Positions 7,197 through 16,618 of a stretch of DNA of 64,000 nucleotides are shown in pieces (position 1 is the stretch's first letter; the number at the start of each line of letters is the position of its first letter). The translations under genes and the position numbers were made by a program. Origin of the DNA: Nocardia mexicana NBRC 108244. GTDB taxonomy: Bacteria; Actinomycetota; Actinomycetes; Mycobacteriales; Mycobacteriaceae. The stretch covers positions 62,001 to 126,000 of the forward strand of contig NZ_BDBV01000050.1 in assembly GCF_001613165.1 (NCBI RefSeq), given 5' to 3'. Under the pieces are notes generated by a model. It saw only the letters and a list, made by a program, of their open reading frames with translations. It was not told where the DNA came from and made no database searches.

Positions 7197-8423
7197 GTGT
7201 CAGCCCCGTCCATCTCGCACGACTTCGATTTCACCGATCCTGACCTGCTCTCCACCCGCCTGCCCGTCGAAGAGTGGGCCGAACTCCGCCGCACCGCGCC
7301 CGTGTGGTGGGTCGACCAGCCCGACGGCGTCAGCGGTTTCGACGACGGCGGCTACTGGGTCGTCAGCAAGCTCGACCAGATCAAGGAGATCTCCAAGAAC
7401 TCCCAGGTCTGGTCCACCAACGCCAATACCGCGGTGATCCGGTTCAACGGCGACATCACCCGCGACGAGATCGACATCCAGCGGGCCATGCTGGTGAACA
7501 CCGATCCGCCCGCGCACGACAAGCTGCGCCGCATCATCTCCCGCGGCTTCACCCCGCGCGCGGTGCAGAGCCTGCGCGAGGCGCTGACCGAGCGCGCCGA
7601 GCGAATCGTGCACGAGGCCAAGAAGACCGGCGGCGGCGACTTCGTGCAGCAGGTGGCCTGCGAGCTGCCGCTGCAGGCGATCGCCGAACTGCTGGGCGTG
7701 CCGCAGTCCGACCGCGGCAAGCTGTTCGACTGGTCCAACAAGATGATGGGCTACGACGATCCGGAGTTCCAGGACAGCTACAAGATGGCCAACGCCGAGG
7801 TCATGGGCTACGCCTGGAACCTGGCGGAGGAGCGGAAGAAGTGCCCGGCCGACGATATCGTCAGCCAGCTCGTGACGGCCGACGTCGACGGCGAGGCCCT
7901 CGGCTCCGACGAATTCGCCTGGTTCGTCATCCTTTTGGCCGTCGCCGGGAACGAGACCACCCGCAACGCCACCACGCACGGGATGAAGGCTTTCGTCGAC
8001 AATCCGGAGCAGTGGGAGCTGTACCGGGCCGAGCGGCCGCGCACCGCGCCGGACGAGATCGTGCGGTGGGCAACGCCGGTCGTCGCCTTCCAGCGAACGG
8101 CCCTGGAGGACACCGAACTCGAGGGCCAGGCCATCAAGAAGGGGCAGCGGGTCGGGCTGTTCTACGCCTCGGCCAACTTCGACGAGGAGCGCTTCGACAA
8201 GCCCTTCGAATTCGACGTGATGCGAAACCCCAACCCGCACGTCGGATTCGGCGGCACCGGCACCCACTACTGCGTCGGGGCCAACCTGGCGCGGCTGCAG
8301 CTGGACCTGATCTTCAACGCGATCGCCGACGCGATGCCGAACCTGCGCGAGATCTCCGAGCCGGTCCGGCTACGCTCGGGCTGGCTGAACGGAATCAAGA
8401 GCTGGCAGGTCGCCTACGAATGA
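7197..8423 (+). CDS. Cytochrome P450, CYP125 (steroid C26-monooxygenase) family
   Basis: This 408-residue P450 resembles CYP125A1, which oxidises the C26/C27 methyl of cholesterol or cholest-4-en-3-one to start side-chain degradation. The I-helix motif AGNETTRN, the K-helix EIVR, and the haem loop HVGFGGTGTHYCVGANLAR with the cysteine ligand are present. The ending RLRSGWLNGIKSWQV is characteristic of CYP125 rather than CYP124 or CYP142. Start GTG 7197 has AGGAGG 4 bp upstream; a longer frame from 7158 would run through the operator. The KstR-type box just upstream supports the steroid role. No other cholesterol ring or side-chain genes lie next to it. Confidence 0.88.
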   Translation: MSAPSISHDFDFTDPDLLSTRLPVEEWAELRRTAPVWWVDQPDGVSGFDDGGYWVVSKLDQIKEISKNSQVWSTNANTAVIRFNGDITRDEIDIQRAMLVNTDPPAHDKLRRIISRGFTPRAVQSLREALTERAERIVHEAKKTGGGDFVQQVACELPLQAIAELLGVPQSDRGKLFDWSNKMMGYDDPEFQDSYKMANAEVMGYAWNLAEERKKCPADDIVSQLVTADVDGEALGSDEFAWFVILLAVAGNETTRNATTHGMKAFVDNPEQWELYRAERPRTAPDEIVRWATPVVAFQRTALEDTELEGQAIKKGQRVGLFYASANFDEERFDKPFEFDVMRNPNPHVGFGGTGTHYCVGANLARLQLDLIFNAIADAMPNLREISEPVRLRSGWLNGIKSWQVAYE

Positions 8424-8430
8424 GCGACCG

Positions 8431-8467
8431 GGACCGGCGGTGGCGGCGGATGCCGCCACCGCGGTCC
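8431..8467 (+). terminator. Hairpin downstream of the P450
   Basis: Eight bases after the P450 stop, an 11-bp perfect stem (GCGGTGGCGGC / GCCGCCACCGC) closes on a 4-base loop and is extended by GGACC/GGTCC with one bulged G. There is no T tract, as is common in actinobacteria. It separates the P450 from the TetR gene. Confidence 0.65.
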
Positions 8468-8523
8468 CCGCGGCGGAGGACGGGTCGGGGAGCGCGGGTG
8501 CGCTCGTGTGACGGAGGCAGAGG

Positions 8524-9249
8524 ATGAGTGAACCCGCGCGGCGGGGCCGGTTGCCCGCGGTGAGCGATGCGGACATCCGGCGGGTCGCCAGAACGCTTCT
8601 GGTGGAACAGGGCCCGGAGGCGGTAACCCTGCGCGCCATCGCGCGCGACCTGGGCATCACCGCACCCGCGCTGTACCGGTACTACTCCTCCCGCGACGAT
8701 CTGGTCGCCGCGGTGCGCAGTGATATCTGCGCCGACCTGGCCGCCGAACTCGCCACGCAGGTGGCGGAGCTGCCCGACGACGGCGTGGTGCAACTGTTCG
8801 CCATCTGCAAGGGTTTCCGGCACTGGGCGCTGGCGCACGCGCGGGAGTTCACCCTGGTGTTCGCCTCGCCGACCGGCGCAGGCCCCAGTGCCCTGCGGCA
8901 GTTCGACGAGCCGTTCGGCCGCATCTTCCTGGAGGCGGCCGGTCGGCTGCTCACCACCTACGACATCGTCACCCCGGCGACCGACGTCATCCCCGAGGCG
9001 CTGCGCGAGGACCTGATCGGGTTCCAGACCGAACTGCTTGCGGTGCTTGCCGAATCGGGCCAGAAGTTCCCGGCGGAGAAGCTGGACCTGGGCGTCACCT
9101 ATCTGATGATCACCTTCTGGGCCCGCCTCTACGGCCACGTGACCCTCGAGGTGTTCGGCAACTACCCGATCCCCGTGCGGGATTCGGAGGCGCTGTTCGA
9201 CGCGACGCTCGCGGATCTGGTCCGCACGATCGGCCTCGAGGTCGCCTGA
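8524..9249 (+). CDS. TetR/AcrR family transcriptional regulator
   Basis: This 241-residue protein has a TetR N-terminal helix-turn-helix at about 20-65 (RTLLVEQGPEAVTLRAIARDLGITAPALYRYYSSRDDL). The C-terminal portion resembles the WHG ligand-binding domain of this family. It starts at ATG 8524, preceded by GGAGGCAGAGG. It sits about 100 bp after the P450 gene and beyond a hairpin, so it may be transcribed alone. It does not look like KstR itself in the HTH region. Target unknown; the adjacent P450 or itself are the usual candidates. Confidence 0.85.
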   Translation: MSEPARRGRLPAVSDADIRRVARTLLVEQGPEAVTLRAIARDLGITAPALYRYYSSRDDLVAAVRSDICADLAAELATQVAELPDDGVVQLFAICKGFRHWALAHAREFTLVFASPTGAGPSALRQFDEPFGRIFLEAAGRLLTTYDIVTPATDVIPEALREDLIGFQTELLAVLAESGQKFPAEKLDLGVTYLMITFWARLYGHVTLEVFGNYPIPVRDSEALFDATLADLVRTIGLEVA

Positions 9250-9261
9250 GCGCCGATCGCG

Positions 9262-11064
9262 CTAGGTCGCCGTCCGGACCACCGGACGGCGAATCCCCTG
9301 GAACCGCCGCAGGATTCGCGGCTGGCGCAGGTACCGTGCCATCCATTCGCCGAGGGTGACCCCGGCCGCGAGTGCGCATCCGATGCCGAACGCGGCCAGC
9401 ATCTGGTTGAGGCCCAGCAGCTGCTGGTCGTTGAGCAGCGCCGACAGGCCCCGGTACACCTTCAGACCGGGCAGCAGCGGGGTGATACCGGCGACCGCCA
9501 CGACCAGCGGCGGAGTCAGCGCGCGGCGGGCCATGAGACCACCGGCGAGGCCGACCACGGTCGCCGCGACGCCCGAGGACACCACCGGTCCGAAATTCGC
9601 GTACTGCACGAACAGGTAGCAGACCGTGGCCGCCATACCGCTGATGCCCGCGGCGGCCAGGGCGCGGCGCTCCGCGTAGCAGGCGAGCGCGAACGCGGCC
9701 GACGCCACGGCACCGGCGATCAGCTTCACCGGAAGATTGTTGATGTCGTAGGTCGACGCCGACATATCGATCGGGGGAGACGTCGCACCCAGCAGGGTGG
9801 CCGCTCGCAGGGCCAGCGCCACGCCGGCGATGATGCCGCCGGTCATCACCAGCAGCTCGAGCATGCGCGCCGCCGCCGTGATCGGTGCGCCGGTGATGGC
9901 GTCCTCGACCGAGCCGACCAGGCTCAGACCACTGAGCAGCACCGTGATCCCGGCCGCCACGATCAGGGACGGATTCGCCTCGATCTTCCCGCCGAAGGTG
10001 GCGAGCAGAATGGCCGGGACCGTGGCGATGGCGCCGCCCACCATGTGCTGGAAGAACAATGGCAGTCCGCGGCGGTTGAGATAGCGGTTGGTGCCGTAGA
10101 TCGCCGCGGTCGCCACGAAACTCGCCCCGGCGAGCAGCACGCCGCCGCCGAGTAACAGGGCGATCGAGGCCGCCATCAGCGACCAGCCGAATGTCGCGAT
10201 CCAGCGGGTGTACGGGTGCGGCGCCGTGGTGATCGCCTCGAGCGCCTCGAGCGCCTCCTCCGGCGGCATCAGCTCGCGGCGGATGCGTCGGGTGAGCCGG
10301 TCGACGGCGGCCAGCCTGGTGAAGTCCATCGAGCGGTAGTTCACGATGCGCATGGTGCTGGCGGGCGGCAGCGTCGGCCCCCGGTCGGCGGAGATTCGGA
10401 TCGCGTTGTAGGTGACGTCGACGTCGACCTGCGACAAACCGTATGTGGCGGCGATGAATTCGACCTGGGAGGTGGTGTCGGTGACCGCGGTGCCCGAGGA
10501 CAGCACCACCTCGCCCACCCGCTCGGCGAGATCCAGCACCTGGGTGACGCGGGCGTCGTCGGTGAGGTCGATCGGCTGCAGCGGGGCGGGCGCCTCCACC
10601 ACCGCGTCGGCGGTGGCCTTCCGTTCCGCGACGAGGCGATCGACGACCCGATCCATGGCTTGGGTGACGTGTCGCAGTCGCGGGCGCCGCTCGGGCTCCT
10701 GCGCATACGGGATCGCCACCGTGTCGGCGTCGTCGCTCACACTGTGCACGGTAGATGCTGCCGCGGTATCCGTCAGCCGCGGCGCGCGCGATCGTGCGTC
10801 ACCGGCGTCCGGGCGGACCTGCGGTTTCGCCGGTATCCGCGCAGTTCGGGCGGATTCGCCCAGTGGATCCGGCCCAGTCTCGGGCGTCGAGGGCTCGGCC
10901 CGTTCGCCATCCCGTTTCGGCGCCTGATCCCGGTGAATTCTCGGCAGCGAGTTCGGATGAACCGGCGCCGGGCGTTCGTCGCGGTTCGGACCCTCGGCGT
11001 CGGGGGCGGCGGAGACGGGAACGCCGAGACCAACCGGTCCGGTGTGTTCGTGATCAGGGGGCAC
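9262..11064 (-). CDS. Threonine/serine exporter family protein (ThrE-like)
   Basis: This 600-residue protein matches the ThrE/DUF1212 layout. A long polar, Pro/Arg-rich N-terminus (~100 residues) precedes a soluble domain (RVGEVVLSSGTAVTDTTSQVE), then about ten hydrophobic segments covering the two ThrE membrane halves. C. glutamicum ThrE exports threonine and serine. I chose GTG 11064, which has GAAGGGA about 6 bp upstream; GTG 10740 would remove the disordered tail and is possible. It converges with the TetR gene (12 bp apart) and diverges from the acyl-CoA oxidase. Substrate is by family only. Confidence 0.85.
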   Translation of the reverse strand: MPPDHEHTGPVGLGVPVSAAPDAEGPNRDERPAPVHPNSLPRIHRDQAPKRDGERAEPSTPETGPDPLGESARTARIPAKPQVRPDAGDARSRAPRLTDTAAASTVHSVSDDADTVAIPYAQEPERRPRLRHVTQAMDRVVDRLVAERKATADAVVEAPAPLQPIDLTDDARVTQVLDLAERVGEVVLSSGTAVTDTTSQVEFIAATYGLSQVDVDVTYNAIRISADRGPTLPPASTMRIVNYRSMDFTRLAAVDRLTRRIRRELMPPEEALEALEAITTAPHPYTRWIATFGWSLMAASIALLLGGGVLLAGASFVATAAIYGTNRYLNRRGLPLFFQHMVGGAIATVPAILLATFGGKIEANPSLIVAAGITVLLSGLSLVGSVEDAITGAPITAAARMLELLVMTGGIIAGVALALRAATLLGATSPPIDMSASTYDINNLPVKLIAGAVASAAFALACYAERRALAAAGISGMAATVCYLFVQYANFGPVVSSGVAATVVGLAGGLMARRALTPPLVVAVAGITPLLPGLKVYRGLSALLNDQQLLGLNQMLAAFGIGCALAAGVTLGEWMARYLRQPRILRRFQGIRRPVVRTAT

Positions 11065-11140
11065 CTGGTTCCCTTCGGCTCGGCCGTGTCGTGTGTTACG
11101 GATCGGCAATCGGACGAAATCTGCGGCTATGGTCGGGGGC

Positions 11141-13087
11141 ATGGGCACCGAGAACTCTTCCGCGGACCAGCTACGAGCGGCCCTGGACGGCCCTTGGCGA
11201 GAGGTGCGCGAACAGGCGCGACGGCAACTCTGCGACGATCGGCTGTTCGGCGATCCGCACCTAGACTACCGGGCGGCCCGGGCGCGGGTCCTCGACCAGA
11301 TGCGTCTGGTCTCCGAATTCGGTTATGCCGAAAAGGGTTTCCGGATCGATCACGGCGGCACCGGCGATCCGGGCGGCGCGGTGACGGGGCTGGAGATGCT
11401 GGCCTACGCCGATCTGTCGCTGTGGGTGAAGTGCGGTGTGCAGTGGGGACTGTTCGGTGGCGCGGTGGAGAACCTCGGTACCGAGCGTCACCGTGACGTT
11501 GTCAAGCAGCTGCTGCGGCTGGACCTGCTGGGCTGTTTCGCGATGACCGAATCGGGCCACGGCAGCGATGTGGCGAACCTGGAGACCACCGCCACCTACG
11601 ATCCCGCGACCCACGAGTTCGTGGTGCACAGCCCCACCGAATCCGCGCGCAAGGACTACATCGGCGGCGCCGCCGAACACGCGCGGATAGCCGCCGTGTT
11701 CGCGCAGTTGATCACGCAGGGTGAGAACCAGGGCGTGCACTGCTTCCTCGTGCCGATCCGCGACGAGCAGGGGCGCGACCTCCCCGGCGTCACCACCTCC
11801 GACTGCGGGCTCAAGGGCGGCCTGCCCGGCGTGGACAACGGCCGGATCCGATTCGATCAGGTGCGGATTCCGCGGGAGAACCTGCTCAACCGCTATGCGG
11901 ATGTGGATCCGGACGGCACCTACGCCTCCGAGATCGAGAACCCCAGCCGCCGGTTCTTCACCACGCTCGGCACGCTGGTGCGCGGTCGCATCAGTGTCGG
12001 CGGCGCGGCCGCGGCGGGTGCGCGGGTGGCCCTGAGCATCGCCCTGCGCTACGGCGATCAGCGCCGCCAGTTCGCCGATCCGGATTCCGGCGAGGAGACC
12101 GTGCTGCTGGACTACCGCAGCCACCAGCGTCGGCTGCTGCCGCACGTGGCGCGCGCGTTCGCGCTGTCGTTCGCGCAGAACGACCTGGTGCGCCGCATGC
12201 ACGCGGTGCAGACCGGGCAGGACCTGGACCCGGCCGCGCAGCGCGCGCTGGAGAAGCGGGCGGCCGGGCTCAAGGTCGCCCAGACCCGGCACGCCACCCG
12301 CACGATTCAGGAATGCCGCGAATGCTGCGGCGGCGCGGGCTATCTCACCGAGAACCGGCTGGTGACCTTGAAGGCCGACACCGACGTGTTCACCACCTTC
12401 GAGGGCGACAACGTGGTGCTCACCCAGTTGGTGGCCAAGGAGCTGCTCACCGCGTACTCCGACGAGGTGCGCGACCTGGATGCGCTGGGCTGGGTGCGGT
12501 TCGCCGCCACGATGGGCCGCGACGTGGTGCGCCAAGGTACCGGTGTGCGCCAGCTCATCCAGCGGCTGCGCGACCGGTCCGACGAGAGCGTGGACGACGG
12601 CGACCTGTCGAAGCGCTCGGTGCAGCTGCAGCTGTTCGCCGATCGCGAGGACTACCTGGTGCGGACCGCCGCGCACCGGCTGCAGGCCCGCGCCAAGGAC
12701 ACCGGCCCCTTCGAGGCGTTCAACAACGCCCAGGACCACATCCTCACCGCGGGTGAGGCGCACATCGACCGCCTGGTGCTGGAGGCGTTCATCGAAGGCA
12801 TCGCCGGGATCGACGACCCGGAGGCGCGAGCCCTCGCCGACACCGTCTGCGACCTGTTCGTGTTCTCTTCGCTGGAACAGAATCTGGCGTGGTACATCAT
12901 GCACCGCTTCATGTCGGTGGAGCGGGCGAAGGCGGTGCGCCGCGGCGTGAACGAACTCGTCGACCGCCTCCGCCCGGACTCCGCGACCCTGGTCGAGGCC
13001 CTGGGCGTCCCGGAGCAGATGCTGCACGCCGCCATGCTGAACGACGCCAGCGTCCACCAGCGCGGTGTGGTCGACCACCCGCGGTAG
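11141..13087 (+). CDS. Acyl-CoA oxidase / acyl-CoA dehydrogenase family protein
   Basis: This is about 648 residues, the length of peroxisomal-type acyl-CoA oxidases rather than the ~390 of classic dehydrogenases. It includes FAMTESGHGSDVANLETTATYD (flavin/substrate loop), RKDYIGGAAEHARIAAVFAQL, GRIRFDQVRIPRENLLNRYADV, and AGYLTENRL-KADTDVFTTFEGDN, where the glutamate-containing loop is the usual catalytic-base region. The C-terminal ~200 residues form an ACOX helical domain. It would oxidise fatty acyl-CoA to the enoyl-CoA. Start ATG 11141 is assumed; ATG 11129 in the same frame is equally plausible since neither has a good ribosome site. Confidence 0.88.
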   Translation: MGTENSSADQLRAALDGPWREVREQARRQLCDDRLFGDPHLDYRAARARVLDQMRLVSEFGYAEKGFRIDHGGTGDPGGAVTGLEMLAYADLSLWVKCGVQWGLFGGAVENLGTERHRDVVKQLLRLDLLGCFAMTESGHGSDVANLETTATYDPATHEFVVHSPTESARKDYIGGAAEHARIAAVFAQLITQGENQGVHCFLVPIRDEQGRDLPGVTTSDCGLKGGLPGVDNGRIRFDQVRIPRENLLNRYADVDPDGTYASEIENPSRRFFTTLGTLVRGRISVGGAAAAGARVALSIALRYGDQRRQFADPDSGEETVLLDYRSHQRRLLPHVARAFALSFAQNDLVRRMHAVQTGQDLDPAAQRALEKRAAGLKVAQTRHATRTIQECRECCGGAGYLTENRLVTLKADTDVFTTFEGDNVVLTQLVAKELLTAYSDEVRDLDALGWVRFAATMGRDVVRQGTGVRQLIQRLRDRSDESVDDGDLSKRSVQLQLFADREDYLVRTAAHRLQARAKDTGPFEAFNNAQDHILTAGEAHIDRLVLEAFIEGIAGIDDPEARALADTVCDLFVFSSLEQNLAWYIMHRFMSVERAKAVRRGVNELVDRLRPDSATLVEALGVPEQMLHAAMLNDASVHQRGVVDHPR

Positions 13088-13130
13088 CCGCCGGAAATAG
13101 CGGGAAGGGCGCACTCGCTATCGTCGAGCC

Positions 13131-13745
13131 GTGAACCGACCGCTCGTTATCGCAAGGCGCGAGATCGTTGCCCCCGTGGCGGTGGTCGTGGGCATCGTCG
13201 CAACTGTGCTGCTGCCGTTGACGTTTCCGGACGGTGGCGGGCCGACCGGGCTGGATCGGGTGGTGGGCGAGTGGGTGCGCTCGGCCCTAGGCGCGCATCC
13301 CGGGGTGTTCGAGGCGCTGGTGATACCGAGCAATGCCTACGTTCTGCTGCCGGTCCTGGCGGTCGGCGTCGTGTGGTATGCCGCGCGTCGGGAGTGGTGG
13401 AACGCCGGATTCCTGTTCGTAGCACCGGAACTCGCGGTAGTGATCAATACCTGGGTGCTGAAGCCGGTGTGGCACCGGCATCTCGAGGACTATCTCGCCT
13501 ATCCGAGCGGCCACACCGTTCACTTCGTGGCCATCGCAACGGCTTTCGTGCTGGTGGCGGAGACCCGGCGCACCCGCGTGATCGAGATCGCAGTCGCCGC
13601 CGTGCTGCTGGCGGCCGTCGCCGTCGGGATGGTCGGGCTCGGATATCACTATCCCACCGATATTCTCGGCGGGATCGCGGCGGCGATCGCCCTCGCGACC
13701 GCGCTGTACGCGGCGACGGAGCGGCTCAGGCGGTGCCGTAGGTGA
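13131..13745 (+). CDS. PAP2-family membrane phosphatase
   Basis: This 204-residue protein has about five to six hydrophobic segments and the PAP2 signature in order: a degenerate first motif (LKPVWHR), YPSGHT with the catalytic-site histidine, and GLGYHYPTDILGG with the final His-Asp pair. PAP2 enzymes hydrolyse lipid phosphates such as undecaprenyl pyrophosphate or phosphatidic acid. GTG 13131 is the only reasonable start. Its 3' end overlaps the end of the convergent NERD gene by 20 bp. Confidence 0.83.
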   Translation: MNRPLVIARREIVAPVAVVVGIVATVLLPLTFPDGGGPTGLDRVVGEWVRSALGAHPGVFEALVIPSNAYVLLPVLAVGVVWYAARREWWNAGFLFVAPELAVVINTWVLKPVWHRHLEDYLAYPSGHTVHFVAIATAFVLVAETRRTRVIEIAVAAVLLAAVAVGMVGLGYHYPTDILGGIAAAIALATALYAATERLRRCRR

Positions 13746-14661
13746 GCAGCAGCGCGAGCACGAACCAGAGCACCCAGGCGGCGGCGACCAGCATGCCGAT
13801 GGCGAGGACGATGCGCAGCGCCGCCCGGCCCATATCAAGCCGGCCGACCTCGCGCGGATACAGCTTCCACGGGCTGTACCAGGGCGTCCGGATGGCCAGC
13901 GGCCCGGAATAGGCCTGCTCGGCCGCCGCCTTCTCCTCCAGATAGGCCTCGGCCTGCGCCTGCTGCGGCCCGCCGTACCAGAGCGTGATGTCCACCGGCC
14001 CGCCGAAACCCTCGTGCTCGAGGTCCTGCGGCGCCGGAAGGTACGGCAGGATCCCGAGGCCGCGGAAGGTCATCGCGACATCGTTGACCGTCCACTGCGC
14101 GCGACCCTGCGAGGCCAGCGTGTTCAGGTAGTCGGCGAGGCGGCGCGGATCGTCGCCGAGCACCACCTCGAAGCTGGGATCGCTCCACAGCTGCCGGATT
14201 TTCAGGTCCGCGCCGTGCGGCGGCACCACCAGCACCACCCCGTGCACGACGCGCTGCCCGAGGCTGCGCTCGGCGAGCCAGCTCTGCAGGGCGTAGGTGT
14301 GGTCGCGCGACTTGTCCAGCGGCGCCCGGCGGTCGCCGCCCTCCAGCGTCATCACCTGGTTGCCGACCCGCCAGGGACCGTTGAGCGGCACCTCCATCTC
14401 GCCGCTGGCCTTCTCCACCAGGGCCTCGGCCTCGATCACCACGCAGCTGGTCGGCGTCCACACCACCGCGTCGAACTGATGCAGCCGATCGTTGTGGAAC
14501 AGGCTGCAGTTCACGGTGGCCACGCCGTGCGGGTCACCCTGGCCCTTCCAGGTGCGCAGCCAGTCGATCAGCGCGCGTTCGGCCAGGGTGCCGGCGGCAT
14601 TCTGCACTCGCACGAGCATTGGCGACCAGCCCTTCCCGTCGACACTCGGTACCGAAAGCAT
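13726..14661 (-). CDS. NERD-domain membrane-anchored protein
   Basis: This protein of about 311 residues has an N-terminal nuclease-related (NERD) domain: NAAGTLAERALIDWL, NCSLFHNDRLHQFDAVVW and a VVIEAEAL strand, the order expected of the fold. The middle is polar and Glu/Ala rich. The end is one strong hydrophobic segment (ALRIVLAIGMLVAAAWVLWF), so it is probably a tail-anchored membrane protein. NERD domains are predicted nucleases but few are tested. ATG 14661 is taken as start; ATG 14619 in the same frame is an alternative. It overlaps the PAP2 gene tail-to-tail. Confidence 0.7.
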   Translation of the reverse strand: MLSVPSVDGKGWSPMLVRVQNAAGTLAERALIDWLRTWKGQGDPHGVATVNCSLFHNDRLHQFDAVVWTPTSCVVIEAEALVEKASGEMEVPLNGPWRVGNQVMTLEGGDRRAPLDKSRDHTYALQSWLAERSLGQRVVHGVVLVVPPHGADLKIRQLWSDPSFEVVLGDDPRRLADYLNTLASQGRAQWTVNDVAMTFRGLGILPYLPAPQDLEHEGFGGPVDITLWYGGPQQAQAEAYLEEKAAAEQAYSGPLAIRTPWYSPWKLYPREVGRLDMGRAALRIVLAIGMLVAAAWVLWFVLALLLTYGTA

Positions 14662-14773
14662 ATGTGCCCGCGCCGCTTCGAGTGGGGATGCACCCCCGCG
14701 TGTGGGCAATCGGGCGTGCGGGCCACGCGCTCCGGGTCGATTCGGCCCGCCGCTCCCGGTCGTTCCGGTGCTC

Positions 14774-16468
14774 TCAGGCCGTAGGCACCGCCGGATCGGC
14801 CGGGCGGATGGGCAGGCGCAGCGCGCCCGGCGCCGCCGCGGGCACCGTGGGCTGGTTCGGCGCGGTCGGGGCGATGCGCCGGTACGGCTGTCCCAGTTCG
14901 GGGCGGGCGTCGGCCTCGCCCTTGTTGGGCCAGAACGCCATCGCGCGCTCGGCCTGCGCGGTGATGGTGAGCGACGGGTTCACGCCCAGGTTGGCGGTCA
15001 CGGCCGAACCGTCGGCGATGTGCAGGCCCGGATGACCGAAGACCCGCTGGTACGGATCCACCACACCGCTCTCGGGCCCCTCGCCGATCACGCAGCCGCC
15101 GATGTAGTGGGCGGTGGCGGGAATGTTGAACACATCCATGACCAGGCCCTGCACATCGCCGTTCACCTTCTCGCCGAACCGCCGCCCGACGTCGTGCGCG
15201 ATCGGGATCCAGGTCGGATTCGGCTGTCCCGTACCTTGTTTCGTCTTCAGTTGACCCCAGCGCCGGAACGAGGTCAGCGAGTTGTCCAGCGACTGCATGA
15301 CCAGCAGGATCACCGACTTCTCCGACGCGCGCCGGGCGTTGAGGCTGCGCAGGAACACCATCGGGTGCATGACCATCGCCAGCAGGAACCGCAGGAACCG
15401 GAACGCGCCGCCGTCGACGATCGGCGCCGACAGCGGGAACAGCGCGTTCTGCCCCTTGCCGTAGTGGCACACCTCGATATGGGTATCGGGCTCGGGGTGG
15501 ATGGAGGAGGTGATGGCGATGCCCTCGGCGAAATCGGACCGCTCGCGGCTGACCACGTTGAGGATCGCCTCCGAATTACTGCGGGTCAGTTCGCCCAGCC
15601 GCGGCGACAGGTTCGGCAGCACGTCCGCGTCCCGCATCTTGTGCAGCAGCTTCTGGGTGCCCAGCGCGGCCGCCGCGAAGACCACTTGCTCGGTGGTGAA
15701 GGTCTTGCGGCCCTTGCGGATCCAGCGATCCGACCGCTCCGTCTCGATGGCGTAGCCGCCGCCGACCATCGGCCGCACGCTGCTCGCCGTGGTGAGTTCG
15801 AACACCTTCGCCCCGGCCTGCTCGGCGAGGTACAGGTAGTTGGTGGGGGTGGTGTTCTTGGCGTTGTGCGGGCAGCCGGTGAAGCACCGGGCGCAGTGGA
15901 TGCAGCCGCTGCGGCGCGGCCCGACCCCGCCGAAGTACGGGTCGTCGACCTCGGTGCCCGGATCGGCCTCGTTGAAGAACACGCCGACATTGGTCGGGTG
16001 GAACGTATCGCTGACGTTCAGGTCGTCGGCGATGGAGCGGATCACCTCGTCCGCCGGGGTCATGCGCGGGTTCTGCGCCACCCCGAGCATGCGCGTGGCC
16101 TGGTCGTAGTACGGCGCGAGCTCGGAGCGCCAGTCGGTGATGTGCGCCCACTGCGGGTCTCGATAGAAGTTGGGCAGCGGTTCGTAGAGGGTGTTGCCGT
16201 AGATCAGCGACCCGCCGCCCACGCCGGAGGCGGAGAACACCGCGCACTTGCCGAGCACGCTGATCCGCTGCGGCCCGGTCAGGCCCAGCCGCGGCGCCCA
16301 GATCGACTTGCGCACATTCCAATTCGTCTTCGGGATGGACTCGGCCGGCCAGCGGCGGCCGGACTCGAGGACGGCCACCCGGTAGCCCTTCTCGGTCAGC
16401 CGGAGCGCGCTGACGCTGCCGCCGAATCCGGAGCCGATCACCACCACGTCGTAGTCGAAGTCGGGCAT
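14774..16468 (-). CDS. GMC oxidoreductase, cholesterol oxidase-like (ChoD type)
   Basis: This 564-residue flavoprotein opens MPDFDYDVVVIGSGFGGSVSALRL, the GxGxxG FAD-binding fold. It carries FSASGVGGGSLIYGNTLYEP and a cysteine-rich SGCIHCARCFTGCPHNAKNT segment. Near the end are HYIGGCVIGEGPESGVVD and LHIADGSAVTANLGVNPSLTI, the GMC C-terminal signature. This matches the ChoD/class I cholesterol oxidase-like proteins of mycobacteria, which convert 3-beta-hydroxysterols to 3-ketosteroids, though ChoD's physiological substrate is debated. No secretion signal is visible. Start ATG 16468 follows GAGAGGAAG. A Pro/Ala-rich tail of about 35 residues ends the protein. Confidence 0.85.
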   Translation of the reverse strand: MPDFDYDVVVIGSGFGGSVSALRLTEKGYRVAVLESGRRWPAESIPKTNWNVRKSIWAPRLGLTGPQRISVLGKCAVFSASGVGGGSLIYGNTLYEPLPNFYRDPQWAHITDWRSELAPYYDQATRMLGVAQNPRMTPADEVIRSIADDLNVSDTFHPTNVGVFFNEADPGTEVDDPYFGGVGPRRSGCIHCARCFTGCPHNAKNTTPTNYLYLAEQAGAKVFELTTASSVRPMVGGGYAIETERSDRWIRKGRKTFTTEQVVFAAAALGTQKLLHKMRDADVLPNLSPRLGELTRSNSEAILNVVSRERSDFAEGIAITSSIHPEPDTHIEVCHYGKGQNALFPLSAPIVDGGAFRFLRFLLAMVMHPMVFLRSLNARRASEKSVILLVMQSLDNSLTSFRRWGQLKTKQGTGQPNPTWIPIAHDVGRRFGEKVNGDVQGLVMDVFNIPATAHYIGGCVIGEGPESGVVDPYQRVFGHPGLHIADGSAVTANLGVNPSLTITAQAERAMAFWPNKGEADARPELGQPYRRIAPTAPNQPTVPAAAPGALRLPIRPADPAVPTA

Positions 16469-16618
16469 GGTCTTCCTCTCAATCCACCGCACTGCAATGA
16501 CACGATTTCCGACTCATTCTTTCATCCCGTCGGAGATGGCTCGAAACATATCCTGCCCGCATGCCCGATCCGGCGCGCCCGTATGGCGCTGTTGTGCCGT
16601 TTCCGGTAAGCAACAGCT

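Noticed and set aside
11261..13114. A 617-codon reverse frame across the acyl-CoA oxidase gene.
   Set aside because: The forward frame carries the acyl-CoA oxidase motifs; the reverse product is His/Arg/Gly-rich without recognisable domains.
16469..16618. A KstR box upstream of the ChoD-like gene was sought.
   Set aside because: No TnnAACnnGTTnnA match was found by eye in this 150-bp gap.
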